Positions 1 through 7,589 of a DNA stretch of 64,000 bases are shown here, in pieces. The stretch is from NCBI GenBank assembly GCA_964472675.1, contig CAYYLO010000003.1, positions 1 to 64,000 of the forward strand, read 5' to 3'. The notes under the pieces are model-generated. The model was not told the DNA's origin and ran no database searches. It worked only from the letters and a program-made list of their open reading frames with translations. This stretch comes from 01-FULL-43-15b sp964472675. GTDB lineage: Bacteria > Patescibacteriota > Microgenomatia > UBA8517 > UBA10165. The first letter of the stretch is position 1. Every line of letters begins with the position of its first letter. The position numbers and the translations under genes were made by a program.

Positions 1-37
1 ACCGTTTCAAAAAGTTTAGCAAAGGCTAATATCCGAG

Positions 38-55
38 TTTTGAAACGAGTTGTAT
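38..55 (+). repeat. 18-bp repeat, first copy
   Basis: The 18-mer TTTTGAAACGAGTTGTAT occurs here and again at 21311-21328, and a terminator-like hairpin follows each copy. The first ten bases (38-47) also pair perfectly with 3-12, so this copy is one arm of an inverted repeat. The frame from base 1 is open for 18 codons and stops at 55-57, so this could be the tail of a plus-strand gene cut by the window edge; that is a guess. Confidence 0.35.
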
Positions 56-67
56 GAGTAGTTTACC

Positions 68-99
68 AAAAAAGGCGCCTCAAATGAAGCGCCTTTTTT
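68..99. terminator. Bidirectional intrinsic terminator
   Basis: A GGCGC/GCGCC stem around a 10-nt loop is flanked by A6 on the left and T6 on the right, so it can act on both strands. It ends whatever comes from the left edge and could also serve the minus-strand pair ending at 288. Two more hairpins follow at 101-125 and 130-153. Nothing else is seen up to 287. Confidence 0.75.
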
Positions 100-287
100 C
101 GTCCCGCCAAATGCTTTGGTGGGACCAAAAACCCCAAAGTCTATGGGGGTTTAGGCCACAAACCTCAGGATCTGGAAAGAAGTTTACCATACAAAAGGCG
201 AATTGTCAAGAGTATAGGGTATGGTTAAATTACTCTACGGCTATATTGTTAACTTGTTAGGGGTTATAGTAAGGCTGAAGGCATTCC

Positions 288-923
288 TCATTCCATATCT
301 CCAAGGAACTGGTTTACTCCAAAAGCCCAGGTGCCCGGGGAAGAAGGAGTATATTTTTTCATTATTTCTTCCGGGGTTGTGTAACCTTTGTCCAGATAGT
401 TGGTTTTTAAGCCTTTTGTGATGGTATCAATTGCTTCAGAATAATTTTGGAATTTTAATGTGCCCCTGGAATGAACTCCCCACCCCCAACAGTTAAATGA
501 GTTTTCTGGTATCTTTTTGCAAAGGTTAGACTCCTGTTGAGCTATTGCAACCAAAAGCCTGAAATCTATACCATATTCTTCAGCCTTGGCAACAATTTGA
601 TCAGCGTAAGGCAATAAAGGAGAATCATATTTTTTCAAATATTGTCGAATAATCTCTACCCTGCCGTCCTGGAAAGTGGCCGCGCCTGCAATTTTACCAA
701 CGGGGTCTGGAATTGCAGCATATACTTGGGAGCCAAAACTTGGCGTTTTGATATTTACAGCCGTTGAAGCTTGAGCAATAGAGCTTAAAGTAGGTTTTTG
801 AGAAATAAGGGTTAAGGTAAAAATTCCAACTGCGATTGTGATAGGGGTAATTGCAAAAAAAGTTGATAAGTAAACTATTTTGCTTATATTACTAAAGCGA
901 GGCTTGGAAGGAGGATTATCCAT
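288..923 (-). CDS. Membrane-anchored lysozyme-like protein
   Basis: 211 aa. Residues about 17-41 form one hydrophobic helix, so the protein is probably anchored in the membrane with the rest outside. The C-terminal half (about 80-211) reads as a lysozyme-superfamily domain: a likely catalytic Glu in VAIAQQESN, followed by the NCWGWG and YSEAIDTITKGL patterns typical of glucosaminidase or lytic-transglycosylase folds. The predicted role is cleavage of peptidoglycan glycan strands. Its ATG overlaps the end of the upstream glycoside-hydrolase-like gene by 8 nt, so the two are almost certainly one operon. The exact bond cut cannot be told from the sequence. Confidence 0.8.
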   Translation of the reverse strand: MDNPPSKPRFSNISKIVYLSTFFAITPITIAVGIFTLTLISQKPTLSSIAQASTAVNIKTPSFGSQVYAAIPDPVGKIAGAATFQDGRVEIIRQYLKKYDSPLLPYADQIVAKAEEYGIDFRLLVAIAQQESNLCKKIPENSFNCWGWGVHSRGTLKFQNYSEAIDTITKGLKTNYLDKGYTTPEEIMKKYTPSSPGTWAFGVNQFLGDME

Positions 924-2394
924 GGATAGCCCTATCGTACTTATTTAGGATGCCATATTGAATCATGTAAGTCAAACTGAATAGCTTTTTTAAAAATATT
1001 CTCCACACTTCTCTTTGTTGCGGGTTAGTTTTTGTTTCAGTTTGTGCGCCTGCAACTTCGGGAGAACGAACAGTAATTGTTTTAACGATAGGGTTTCCCA
1101 AAAAAATATTGTTGCGTACCAGGCTGATTTTTAATGTATATGTTCCAGCATCGCCGGGAGTTTTTACGGTTATTGGTAAATCAATCATTTCATCTGGTTT
1201 AATGTGGGAAATCACAGTCGGGACAAGGGAAGTTTGAATACCCGTACCTTCTGTTGTGAATCTGTATCCCTGGCTTTCCTCCCATATAGCTTGCCCATTG
1301 TTTTTAATTTTTAAAAGAAAAAAGTATGTGGTATTAGAAACCAAGTCTTCGCCAAGACCGTCAACAAGGTCAATACTTTCGACCTGCTTAGGGGCTCCTG
1401 TGACCTTGGCAAGATTTTGCACTGTGGCAAATTGAGCGGCAAACCCGTCAGCTTTTTTCCAGGAAAAATTGGCAAAAGGATAACTTTGGAAATCAAAAAC
1501 GAATGGGGTGATGGCAACTATCCGGCCGTCATTCCAGGCAGCCTGATAGGCTTTTTCATAATATTGGGCGATTTGGCTTTCGCTAAGATTTTCTCTGCTC
1601 CACCCTGTTTCAGTAATAAAGACCAGTAAGTTTTTACTGACTCCTAAATTTTTTAAAATATCCTCTTCCCATTCAAAGCTTTTGATACTCCCCCTTCCGC
1701 TTTTATCAGGCGAAGAAGAGAAGCCAGGGTTTGGGTATGAATGGGAACTCCAACCATCAAGATAGTCAAAAACTTGAGGATTGTGGCTTGTCATTCCAGT
1801 CAAAAATTGTTGCTCATCCATTGTGCGCGACCCGTTAGGAGCTGAAGCGTCAAGACCGGCGTTAAGTATAAAAAAGTCTGGATTTTGCTCTTTTAAAGCT
1901 TTGGAGTAGGAGTATAAAATGCTAGCATATTCTGACGGGCTTATTGTCCCGCCCCACTCAGAAGCGTGATTTGGTTCGTTAAAAATGACAATATACCTGT
2001 TTTGAATAACCCAGTTTAGGGAATCCAAAAAGCTTGCCCAGGCGTCAGCCTCGCCAACTGGGGGTTTTACCCAAGTCTCGCCTACTCCGTGTGTGGCAAG
2101 CCGCACGATTGGTATCAAATGTTTTTCACGAAGCTGGTCAAAGATTCTTTGCCACTTATTTTTATCCCGATCGTTGTCTTGGATAACTAATGTGATGTAT
2201 CCCCAGTCTCCACCGTTTGAGTTAACTAATAAGGCTGCATCGTTTATGTCTTTTTGCTCAAGTATGTGAATACCAAACCGGTTATTGGAAACGGCAAAAG
2301 GATCCGTGATTGCTTTGGCAGGAGCAGATATGACCGCGGTTAGCAAAAAAAAGATTATGGGCATTCCAGCTGAGCGTTGGATGAAATTCTTCAT
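916..2394 (-). CDS. Secreted clan GH-A-like glycoside hydrolase
   Basis: 492 aa with an N-terminal signal peptide or anchor (residues 8-28). The body looks like a TIM-barrel glycoside hydrolase. IVIFNEPNHASEW (about 135-147) supplies the Asn-Glu acid/base pair of clan GH-A, and FITETGWS (about 260) supplies the second Glu as nucleophile. Residues about 330-450 form a beta-rich module resembling an Ig-like or CARDB-type domain, with a hydrophobic C-terminal stretch. The substrate is unknown; a wall or extracellular polysaccharide is likely because the next gene is lysozyme-like and overlaps it. The start ATG follows the signal-peptide logic. Confidence 0.8.
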   Translation of the reverse strand: MKNFIQRSAGMPIIFFLLTAVISAPAKAITDPFAVSNNRFGIHILEQKDINDAALLVNSNGGDWGYITLVIQDNDRDKNKWQRIFDQLREKHLIPIVRLATHGVGETWVKPPVGEADAWASFLDSLNWVIQNRYIVIFNEPNHASEWGGTISPSEYASILYSYSKALKEQNPDFFILNAGLDASAPNGSRTMDEQQFLTGMTSHNPQVFDYLDGWSSHSYPNPGFSSSPDKSGRGSIKSFEWEEDILKNLGVSKNLLVFITETGWSRENLSESQIAQYYEKAYQAAWNDGRIVAITPFVFDFQSYPFANFSWKKADGFAAQFATVQNLAKVTGAPKQVESIDLVDGLGEDLVSNTTYFFLLKIKNNGQAIWEESQGYRFTTEGTGIQTSLVPTVISHIKPDEMIDLPITVKTPGDAGTYTLKISLVRNNIFLGNPIVKTITVRSPEVAGAQTETKTNPQQREVWRIFLKKLFSLTYMIQYGILNKYDRAIHG

Positions 2395-2470
2395 TGTGCT
2401 TGGTATTCTACCATTTTGATGCGTTGAAACACCAAAAATAGGCCATTTTGTGGTAAAATGTATTTGACTC

Positions 2471-2545
2471 GCCCCCGTAGCTTAACGGACAGAGTCCCGG
2501 TCTTCGGAACCGGTTGTGGGGGTTCGATTCCTCCCGGGGGCGCCA
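2471..2545 (+). tRNA. tRNA-Arg(TCG)
   Basis: Cloverleaf with a GCCCCCG/CGGGGGC acceptor stem. The anticodon stem CCGGT/ACCGG encloses CTTCGGA, giving anticodon TCG. The T loop is TTCGATT. The terminal CCA is encoded (2543-2545). A TAAAAT box lies about 15 nt upstream. Confidence 0.95.
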
Positions 2546-2600
2546 CGTCTGCTCCGATGAGTACTCCCAGACCAACTTCGTGTGTGCGATACTTGGCTGT

Positions 2601-3329
2601 ATGAGTAACGAACTTCAGGTGTTGAAGCAGAAAGCAATTAGCCTTAGATTGCAAGGGCTAAGCTACGGCGAAATCAAAGCCAAATTTAATATTCCCAAAA
2701 GCACCCTGAGTGGTTGGTTAAAAAATGTGCCCCTTACTGAAGCAGACAAGATGAGATTGTATACAAAACAAATAAAGATTCTCTCCTTAGGCCCTCAAAG
2801 CCAAAAAGAAAGACGACGAAAGGAAGTGCAAAAAATTATCAGACAGGCTTCATGTGAGATTCAACGACCACTTTCTACAGAAGTATATAGACTCATGGGA
2901 GCAGCTTTATATTGGGCCGAAGGAAGTAAGGGTGGTAGGTTTTGTGTAACCAATTCCGACCCTTATTTTATCCTTTTTATGACCAGATGGTTAGAAAGAA
3001 TATTTAACATTCCACCCAATAATTTAAGAGCTTGGCTGAATATTTACTCTCAGCAAAGTGATGTAGAGTTAAAAGAATTTTGGTCTGATCTTACAGGTAT
3101 ACCTGTTGCCAATTTTGGGAAAAGTTACATAAAGCCTACAAGTTCCGGTTATAAGAAAAACAACCTTTATTATGGAACATTGAGAGTTGAGGTTCCTAAG
3201 AGTACCGACATAAAACATAAGGTATTTGGATGGATACAAGCTGCGCTTTCTGAGGTTGAAGCTGAAACGAAGTTTATACAACGAAAATGGCAGAAGTTAG
3301 CTGAAATAGCACGTCCAGTTAATGTATAA
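2601..3329 (+). CDS. HTH protein with homing-endonuclease-like C-terminal region
   Basis: 242 aa from the ATG at 2601. A longer reading frame would start inside the preceding tRNA and is unlikely. Residues about 12-45 form a helix-turn-helix (GLSYGEIKAKFNIPKSTLSGWL). The rest contains LYWAEGSKGG, TNSDP, an LTGIP stretch and YGTLRVEV, a pattern I associate with small LAGLIDADG-like proteins of actinobacteria and CPR; that link is from memory. It probably binds DNA, and nuclease activity is not shown. It sits 55 nt after tRNA-Arg and 20 nt before tRNA-Lys, as a single gene squeezed between two tRNAs. Confidence 0.75.
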   Translation: MSNELQVLKQKAISLRLQGLSYGEIKAKFNIPKSTLSGWLKNVPLTEADKMRLYTKQIKILSLGPQSQKERRRKEVQKIIRQASCEIQRPLSTEVYRLMGAALYWAEGSKGGRFCVTNSDPYFILFMTRWLERIFNIPPNNLRAWLNIYSQQSDVELKEFWSDLTGIPVANFGKSYIKPTSSGYKKNNLYYGTLRVEVPKSTDIKHKVFGWIQAALSEVEAETKFIQRKWQKLAEIARPVNV

Positions 3330-3349
3330 TTCGCTAGGTTGGGATTAAA

Positions 3350-3422
3350 GGGCCGCTAGCTCAATGGTTAGAGCACTTGCCTCTTAAGCAAGATGTTCTG
3401 GGTTCGACTCCCAGGCGGCTCA
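3350..3422 (+). tRNA. tRNA-Lys(CTT)
   Basis: GGGCCGC/GCGGCTC acceptor stem with one G-T pair. The anticodon stem CTTGC/GCAAG encloses CTCTTAA, so the anticodon is CTT. The T arm is CTGGG-TTCGACT-CCCAG and the discriminator is A. CCA is not encoded. A divergent copy of the tRNA-downstream repeat follows at 3454. Confidence 0.95.
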
Positions 3423-3714
3423 CTGATGGGGCATTCAGTGTTGTCTGAGTCACGAATAGCTTGATATACAGGGCTAAACTCGCGATTCGAACAACCTGGA
3501 TAGCCCCAAGTAATTCCCGATAGAAATATCGAACCAAGCAGGCACCTAATACCCTTTTTGCTTCTTCGTTTTCTCCCAGAACATTCTGAGGTGTAGAAGA
3601 AATATTTCCTAAACCAACCAATCCTATTAAGGCCAACACACCAATAAGAACTAAAATATGAGAAAAACCTGCTTTTTTGGAGACACAGCCCTTATGTTTT
3701 TTTAGCTTGGGCAT
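3361..3714 (-). CDS. Prepilin-like small membrane protein, probably truncated
   Basis: 117 codons. The N-terminus has a basic stretch then KKAGFSHILVLIGVLAL, which looks like a type IV prepilin or pseudopilin leader (cleavage after Gly, then a hydrophobic helix). After about residue 60 the sequence no longer looks protein-like, and its last 20 codons are antisense to tRNA-Lys. The likely reading is a short anchored protein whose 3' part was replaced by the tRNA and its downstream repeat. The start fits, the end does not. Real but damaged, or a chance frame. Confidence 0.35.
   Translation of the reverse strand: MPKLKKHKGCVSKKAGFSHILVLIGVLALIGLVGLGNISSTPQNVLGENEEAKRVLGACLVRYFYRELLGAIQVVRIASLALYIKLFVTQTTLNAPSVSRLGVEPRTSCLRGKCSNH
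3454..3480 (+). repeat. Divergent third copy of the tRNA-downstream repeat
   Basis: GAATAGCTTGATATA followed after two changed bases by GGGCTAA matches the core of the 55-bp repeats at 16746 and 35957. It begins 32 nt after the end of tRNA-Lys; the equivalent spacing is about 28 nt after both tRNA-Gly genes. Confidence 0.5.
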
Positions 3715-3822
3715 TGATTAAACTGCTCCATATCCTAAACAAAAAAACAAGTGGCAACATTCATCATTAGTTTGATTGTAGCAGTTTCGAAAGTTGAGGC
3801 CAACTTGTGTACAATATACGCT

Positions 3823-4911
3823 ATGGACACAGATGAGCAAATTAGGGCAATAGAGATTGAAATGGCCAAGACACCGTATCACAAGGCTACGCAGAAGTGG
3901 TTTGGGAAGATGCGGGCCAAAATTGCTAAATTGCGGGCACAAGAGACAGACCGCCAAGTTAAAAAAGGTGGCGGTGGGGGTGGCGGGTTTGGCCTCAAAA
4001 AGTTTGGCGATGCGACTGTTGTATTAGTTGGTTTTCCTTCTGTTGGCAAATCAACACTTCTAAACAAACTTACCAATGCCAATTCCCCAACCGCTGAGTA
4101 CGCGTTCACTACAGTTTCTGTAATACCAGGGATGATGAATTACAACGGCGCGCAGATACAAATTTTGGATGTGCCGGGTTTGATTGAGGGCGCAGCCCGT
4201 GGTTTTGGCCGAGGGCGGGAAGTTTTGTCTGTTGCTCGCGGGGCAGACCTTTTGCTGCTTATTGCTGAAGCCGGACACGAGAAAAGCCAGTTTACCAAGA
4301 TTGAAACTGAGCTTTATCAAAACGGGGTCCGTTTAAATGAGGAAGAGCCGAATGTAGTTATCTCAAAAACTTTACGGGGTGGTATTAAAATCAATTCCAC
4401 AACATCACAAGAGCTATCCCGGGAGACAATTGTGGAAGTTGTCCATGAATTTGGCCTCATAAACGCAGAAATTACGATCAAAGAAAAGCTTGACCTTGAT
4501 CGTTTAATTGATGCTTTTGCTCCCAACAGAGTTTATATGCCTGCTTTATATGTAATTTCGAAAACAGATAAACATAAAGCGAAATATGAGCATGTGATTT
4601 CAATAAGTGCTGAAAAAGAAATAGGACTTGAAGAATTAAAGGAAGCGATATGGAATAATCTCAGATTAGTGAGAATTAACCTAAGACCAGCCGGAAAATT
4701 AGCCTTACACCCCCGAGGTGTAAGCTCAAACGTTGAGCCACTGATTATGCATGAGGGGCAGAAGTTAAAGGACGTTTTGGAAGCGGTTAGCCGTGAGATG
4801 GCTCAAGACAAGAAAGCAGCAAAAATTTGGGGACCAGGGGCAAGATTTCCGGGGCAAACAGTTTCATTTGAAACGCGAATACAGGATGGTATGGAGGTTA
4901 CCTTTATCTAA
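3823..4911 (+). CDS. DRG-type (Obg-superfamily) GTPase with TGS domain
   Basis: 362 aa from ATG 3823, which lies 7 nt after a TACAAT box; an earlier in-frame start would precede that promoter. Order: N-terminal helical region (about 1-55), a GGGGGGG linker, G domain with P loop GFPSVGKST, switch/G3 DVPGLIEGA and G4 SKTD, then a C-terminal TGS domain (about 285-362) containing WGPGARFPGQ. The layout matches DRG/Rbg proteins of archaea and eukaryotes rather than bacterial Obg, which starts with a glycine-rich Obg fold. Family members bind ribosomes and act in translation. Residues 293-299 (LALHPRG) are encoded by a REP palindrome absent from typical TGS domains. G4 is SKTD instead of the usual NKxD. 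Confidence 0.9.
   Translation: MDTDEQIRAIEIEMAKTPYHKATQKWFGKMRAKIAKLRAQETDRQVKKGGGGGGGFGLKKFGDATVVLVGFPSVGKSTLLNKLTNANSPTAEYAFTTVSVIPGMMNYNGAQIQILDVPGLIEGAARGFGRGREVLSVARGADLLLLIAEAGHEKSQFTKIETELYQNGVRLNEEEPNVVISKTLRGGIKINSTTSQELSRETIVEVVHEFGLINAEITIKEKLDLDRLIDAFAPNRVYMPALYVISKTDKHKAKYEHVISISAEKEIGLEELKEAIWNNLRLVRINLRPAGKLALHPRGVSSNVEPLIMHEGQKLKDVLEAVSREMAQDKKAAKIWGPGARFPGQTVSFETRIQDGMEVTFI
4702..4725 (+). repeat. REP palindrome inside the DRG gene
   Basis: Stem CTTACACC/GGTGTAAG with loop CCCGA. It lies in frame and encodes LALHPRG at the start of the TGS domain. The same unit occurs in uvrC (39609-39632) and on both sides of the RAYT gene (45331 and 46019). Confidence 0.8.
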
Positions 4912-5258
4912 TCATGAGAAAAGTTTTTCCATGAATCTGTTTGTTTATAAACCAGCCTTCGTGCTTCTGGCATAGATATACCCTGGAGAACCCCGCCTAT
5001 TAATACCCCCTTTGCAAGCACAGCGTCTAAAATACCTGCATTTGTATATGTAGCTACAAGAAGTAATACACCACAAGTGAACCAATGGTGAAGATGTATT
5101 ATGCGGCCGCGGGCAAAAAGACGTATGCTAGGAGTTAGCTGGACCCTACGACTCATTTTTATCGAGGGAATCTTGTGCCAAAGCTTTGAAGTCGGGTGGG
5201 TTAAATAATAAAAACCGGCATAGCCGGAAATTATGGACAGAACAAGAGCAAGATTCAT
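4908..5258 (-). CDS. Small integral membrane protein, unknown function
   Basis: 116 aa, convergent with the GTPase gene and overlapping its stop by 4 nt. There are hydrophobic segments at about residues 2-20 and 60-95. The middle carries GRIIHLHHWF and the end GGVLQGISMPEARRLVY; both look conserved rather than random, but I do not recognise a named family. A His-rich patch between membrane segments could bind metal; this is speculation. Codon use resembles its neighbours. Confidence 0.65.
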   Translation of the reverse strand: MNLALVLSIISGYAGFYYLTHPTSKLWHKIPSIKMSRRVQLTPSIRLFARGRIIHLHHWFTCGVLLLVATYTNAGILDAVLAKGVLIGGVLQGISMPEARRLVYKQTDSWKNFSHD

Positions 5259-5282
5259 GTCAGATTTCTTTTATAACGAAGT

Positions 5283-5312
5283 TTGAAGAGAAATTCAAAT
5301 TTCTTTTATAAT
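5283..5312 (+). promoter_or_regulatory. Promoter for the superoxide dismutase gene
   Basis: TTGAAG and TATAAT are separated by 18 nt. Transcription would start near 5319, leaving a leader of about 70 nt before the ATG at 5387. Confidence 0.6.
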
Positions 5313-5386
5313 GTAACACAACTTCAATTTAAATTCACGCCCAAATCTTGCGTAAACGTTACAATTCGTCCATAATCTTATTAAAT

Positions 5387-5902
5387 ATGCAGTTGCTAGG
5401 CGATAGTGAACATGAGGTAAAACACGCTCGCGCGAGTGTCACAGGTGATGCAATCCAAGGTGAGGCTGAGTTTGAAGAGTTGCAAATTGGAACACAAACG
5501 CTTGTCAGACTTACCTTAACTTTGTCAGGCAATCCTCAAAAATTAGTCCCCGGTCTTCATGCAGTTCATATCCACGAAAAAGCAGATTGCAGCGGAGATT
5601 TTGCCTGCGCTGGCGGACATTTTGACCCGGGGCCTTCCGGCAATTCTGATCCGGATGTCAACCATCCCTTCCACATGGGTGATTTACCCAATATTCTAAT
5701 TGACGATGAAGGTAATGGAGTTTTGCAATGTGTGAGTACGCGCATTACCTTGTCTTCCGGCCCCCTTTCTATACTTGACGGAGAAGGCACTTCTCTGATG
5801 GTACATGCCAATCAGGACCCGTACCGTGGCGGTGAACATGGTTCAGGAATTTCCGGAGGGCCAAGAATTGCCTGCGGAATTATCCGGGAAGTTCCTCTTT
5901 AG
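5387..5902 (+). CDS. sodC: Cu/Zn superoxide dismutase
   Basis: 171 aa from ATG 5387; a TTG start at 5348 would add 13 residues. It disproportionates superoxide. All metal ligands can be read: the HIH copper pair, the bridging His in GGHFDP, zinc ligands in NHPFHMGDL and the following acidic DDEGNG segment, and the last copper His in MVHANQD. The disulfide Cys pair sits in the ADCSG segment and in RIACGII near the C-terminus. The family is normally exported, yet there is no signal peptide, and an in-frame stop at 5330-5332 rules out a longer N-terminus. It is monocistronic with its own promoter. Confidence 0.93.
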   Translation: MQLLGDSEHEVKHARASVTGDAIQGEAEFEELQIGTQTLVRLTLTLSGNPQKLVPGLHAVHIHEKADCSGDFACAGGHFDPGPSGNSDPDVNHPFHMGDLPNILIDDEGNGVLQCVSTRITLSSGPLSILDGEGTSLMVHANQDPYRGGEHGSGISGGPRIACGIIREVPL

Positions 5903-6086
5903 AAATTCTTACCTTCTTCTTTCCGTTTTTGGGGGGAATCTGCTCTCTTGACAGTAAGAAAACCTTTTGATATATTGCCCCTCGCAGCTTAAAAAAACTT
6001 GCCCTGACTGATTCTTTAACCCGTCCTCACTTTCTTACACAAATTCTTCTTGGGGGTGCAGGAGTTTTAGTGTTGCACTAAATGCT

Positions 6087-7358
6087 TTGATAAAAATATT
6101 CAAATCTTCCCAAACATGGTTGGTTTGCGGCCTGGCTCTCTGGCTTTTAGGGGTAGCTCTAATGTCCAAACCTGTCGATGTGCTTTCGCCTCTTTATCCT
6201 AACCATATTCGGCCAGTTGCTAATGCTTCGCATATAGGTTATGAAATTTTTGGCTTTGCTCCACATTGGACACTGGACAAGCTGGACAATGTTGACTTTA
6301 ATGTTTTAACAACACTAGCTTACTTTGGCGTCCCTGTTTTGGCTGATGGCAATTTGGATACCTCAAGTCGCGGATATGAAGTATTTAAAAGCAACAATGC
6401 AACAGAATTGTTTAATAAAGCACACAATCATGGCACACGCATACAGCTGACCTTGATTCAAATGGACGCGGGAACGACAGAAAAGTTTTTGTCAAATAAG
6501 GACGCACAATCTCGCACGATTGATCAGGCTGTGAATGAGGTAAGTGCGCGCGGCATAGATGGGATAAACGTTGATTTCGAATATTTTGGCTCAAACGGGG
6601 AAAAATATCGCCAGGACTTTACCAACTTTGTGGCAAATCTTACCCTGGCATTACATCAGCGTGTGCCGGGTAGTAAAGTAAGCGTAGCGTTATATGCTTC
6701 TGCTACTATATCTCCAAGAATTTATGATATTTCCTCGCTTTCTAAAACTTCTGATCAGATATTTATGATGGCATACGACTTTGCCGGCACAAAGGCGGAT
6801 ATAGTTGCTCCGACATCTCCATTATATGGCGCCCAAGATGGTAGTTACTGGTATGACATTTCAACAGCCGTTGACGATTTTTTGACCCAAATGCCGTGCA
6901 ACAAATTAGTTTTGGGGCTGCCCTGGTATGGGTATAATTATCCTGTCTATTCTCCGGGCAACAATGCTCTGACGCAAAAGGGTTACTATGTTTCCTCGCG
7001 TGTTCGCACAAAGCGTGGTTATAAAATAGTTCGCCGTTTTGTGAGCCCCCCTCCCTCTTTGGCTACCACTTATGCACAACTCCAGCAGATTGGGTTTCAT
7101 GGGGAAGGATTTACAACTGGATGGGACGATAAAGGACAGGTTGGCTGGGTAGCTTATAAACAAAACGGGGTTTGGAGGATGGCGTATCAGGAAGACACAA
7201 GGTCACTTGCTATTAAGTACGATTTTGCTAAACAAAAGAACCTGGGTGGGGTAGGTATTTGGGCTTTGGGGTTTGAGGGAGATACTAACGATTTCTGGGC
7301 ATTGTTGCGTGAGAAGTTTAGTGCTCCCGTTTCGGCTGATGCAAGTGTAATACGATGA
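6087..7358 (+). CDS. Secreted GH18-type glycosidase
   Basis: 423 aa starting at TTG 6087, which opens directly into a signal peptide or anchor (residues 8-27). A GH18 TIM barrel follows: DGINVDFEYF (about 157-166) carries the catalytic Glu in the DGxNxDFE form seen in YaaH/spore-hydrolase-like members, and MMAYDF and GLPWYGY mark later barrel strands. It probably acts on N-acetylglucosamine-containing glycans such as peptidoglycan. It overlaps the next small membrane gene by 4 nt (ATGA). A purine-rich GCAGGAG stretch at 6058-6064 lies upstream of the start. Confidence 0.88.
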   Translation: MIKIFKSSQTWLVCGLALWLLGVALMSKPVDVLSPLYPNHIRPVANASHIGYEIFGFAPHWTLDKLDNVDFNVLTTLAYFGVPVLADGNLDTSSRGYEVFKSNNATELFNKAHNHGTRIQLTLIQMDAGTTEKFLSNKDAQSRTIDQAVNEVSARGIDGINVDFEYFGSNGEKYRQDFTNFVANLTLALHQRVPGSKVSVALYASATISPRIYDISSLSKTSDQIFMMAYDFAGTKADIVAPTSPLYGAQDGSYWYDISTAVDDFLTQMPCNKLVLGLPWYGYNYPVYSPGNNALTQKGYYVSSRVRTKRGYKIVRRFVSPPPSLATTYAQLQQIGFHGEGFTTGWDDKGQVGWVAYKQNGVWRMAYQEDTRSLAIKYDFAKQKNLGGVGIWALGFEGDTNDFWALLREKFSAPVSADASVIR

Positions 7359-7540
7359 AGATTTTTGAAGCTTTAGAAACGATATTGGCGGCTGTAGATT
7401 TAAAGAGACAATGGGTTACGTTTATAGTGAGCCTTTTGATTGTTTACTGGTTTGTATCCTTCCCTCTTTTTTCCTGGGTGTCGGCCAAGTTCCCGGTGTT
7501 TAACTTCCTGTCCGGAATTGAACAGTTTTTTGGGAATTGA
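7355..7540 (+). CDS. Small membrane protein downstream of the GH18 gene
   Basis: 61 aa with one clear transmembrane helix (about 20-42, WVTFIVSLLIVYWFVSFPLF). The ATGA overlap with the preceding gene and the PBP gene starting 50 nt later suggest an envelope operon. I recognise no family. The start is fixed by the overlap. Confidence 0.55.
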   Translation: MKIFEALETILAAVDLKRQWVTFIVSLLIVYWFVSFPLFSWVSAKFPVFNFLSGIEQFFGN

Positions 7541-7589
7541 AGTTCCGAGGTTTAAAAAACTTCGAGTTTTGTAAAGGCGGACTAAATTT

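Noticed and set aside
2514..2600. Longer N-terminus for the HTH protein starting inside tRNA-Arg
   Set aside because: The first 30 codons cover the tRNA 3' half and do not look like protein; ATG 2601 opens the conserved-looking part.
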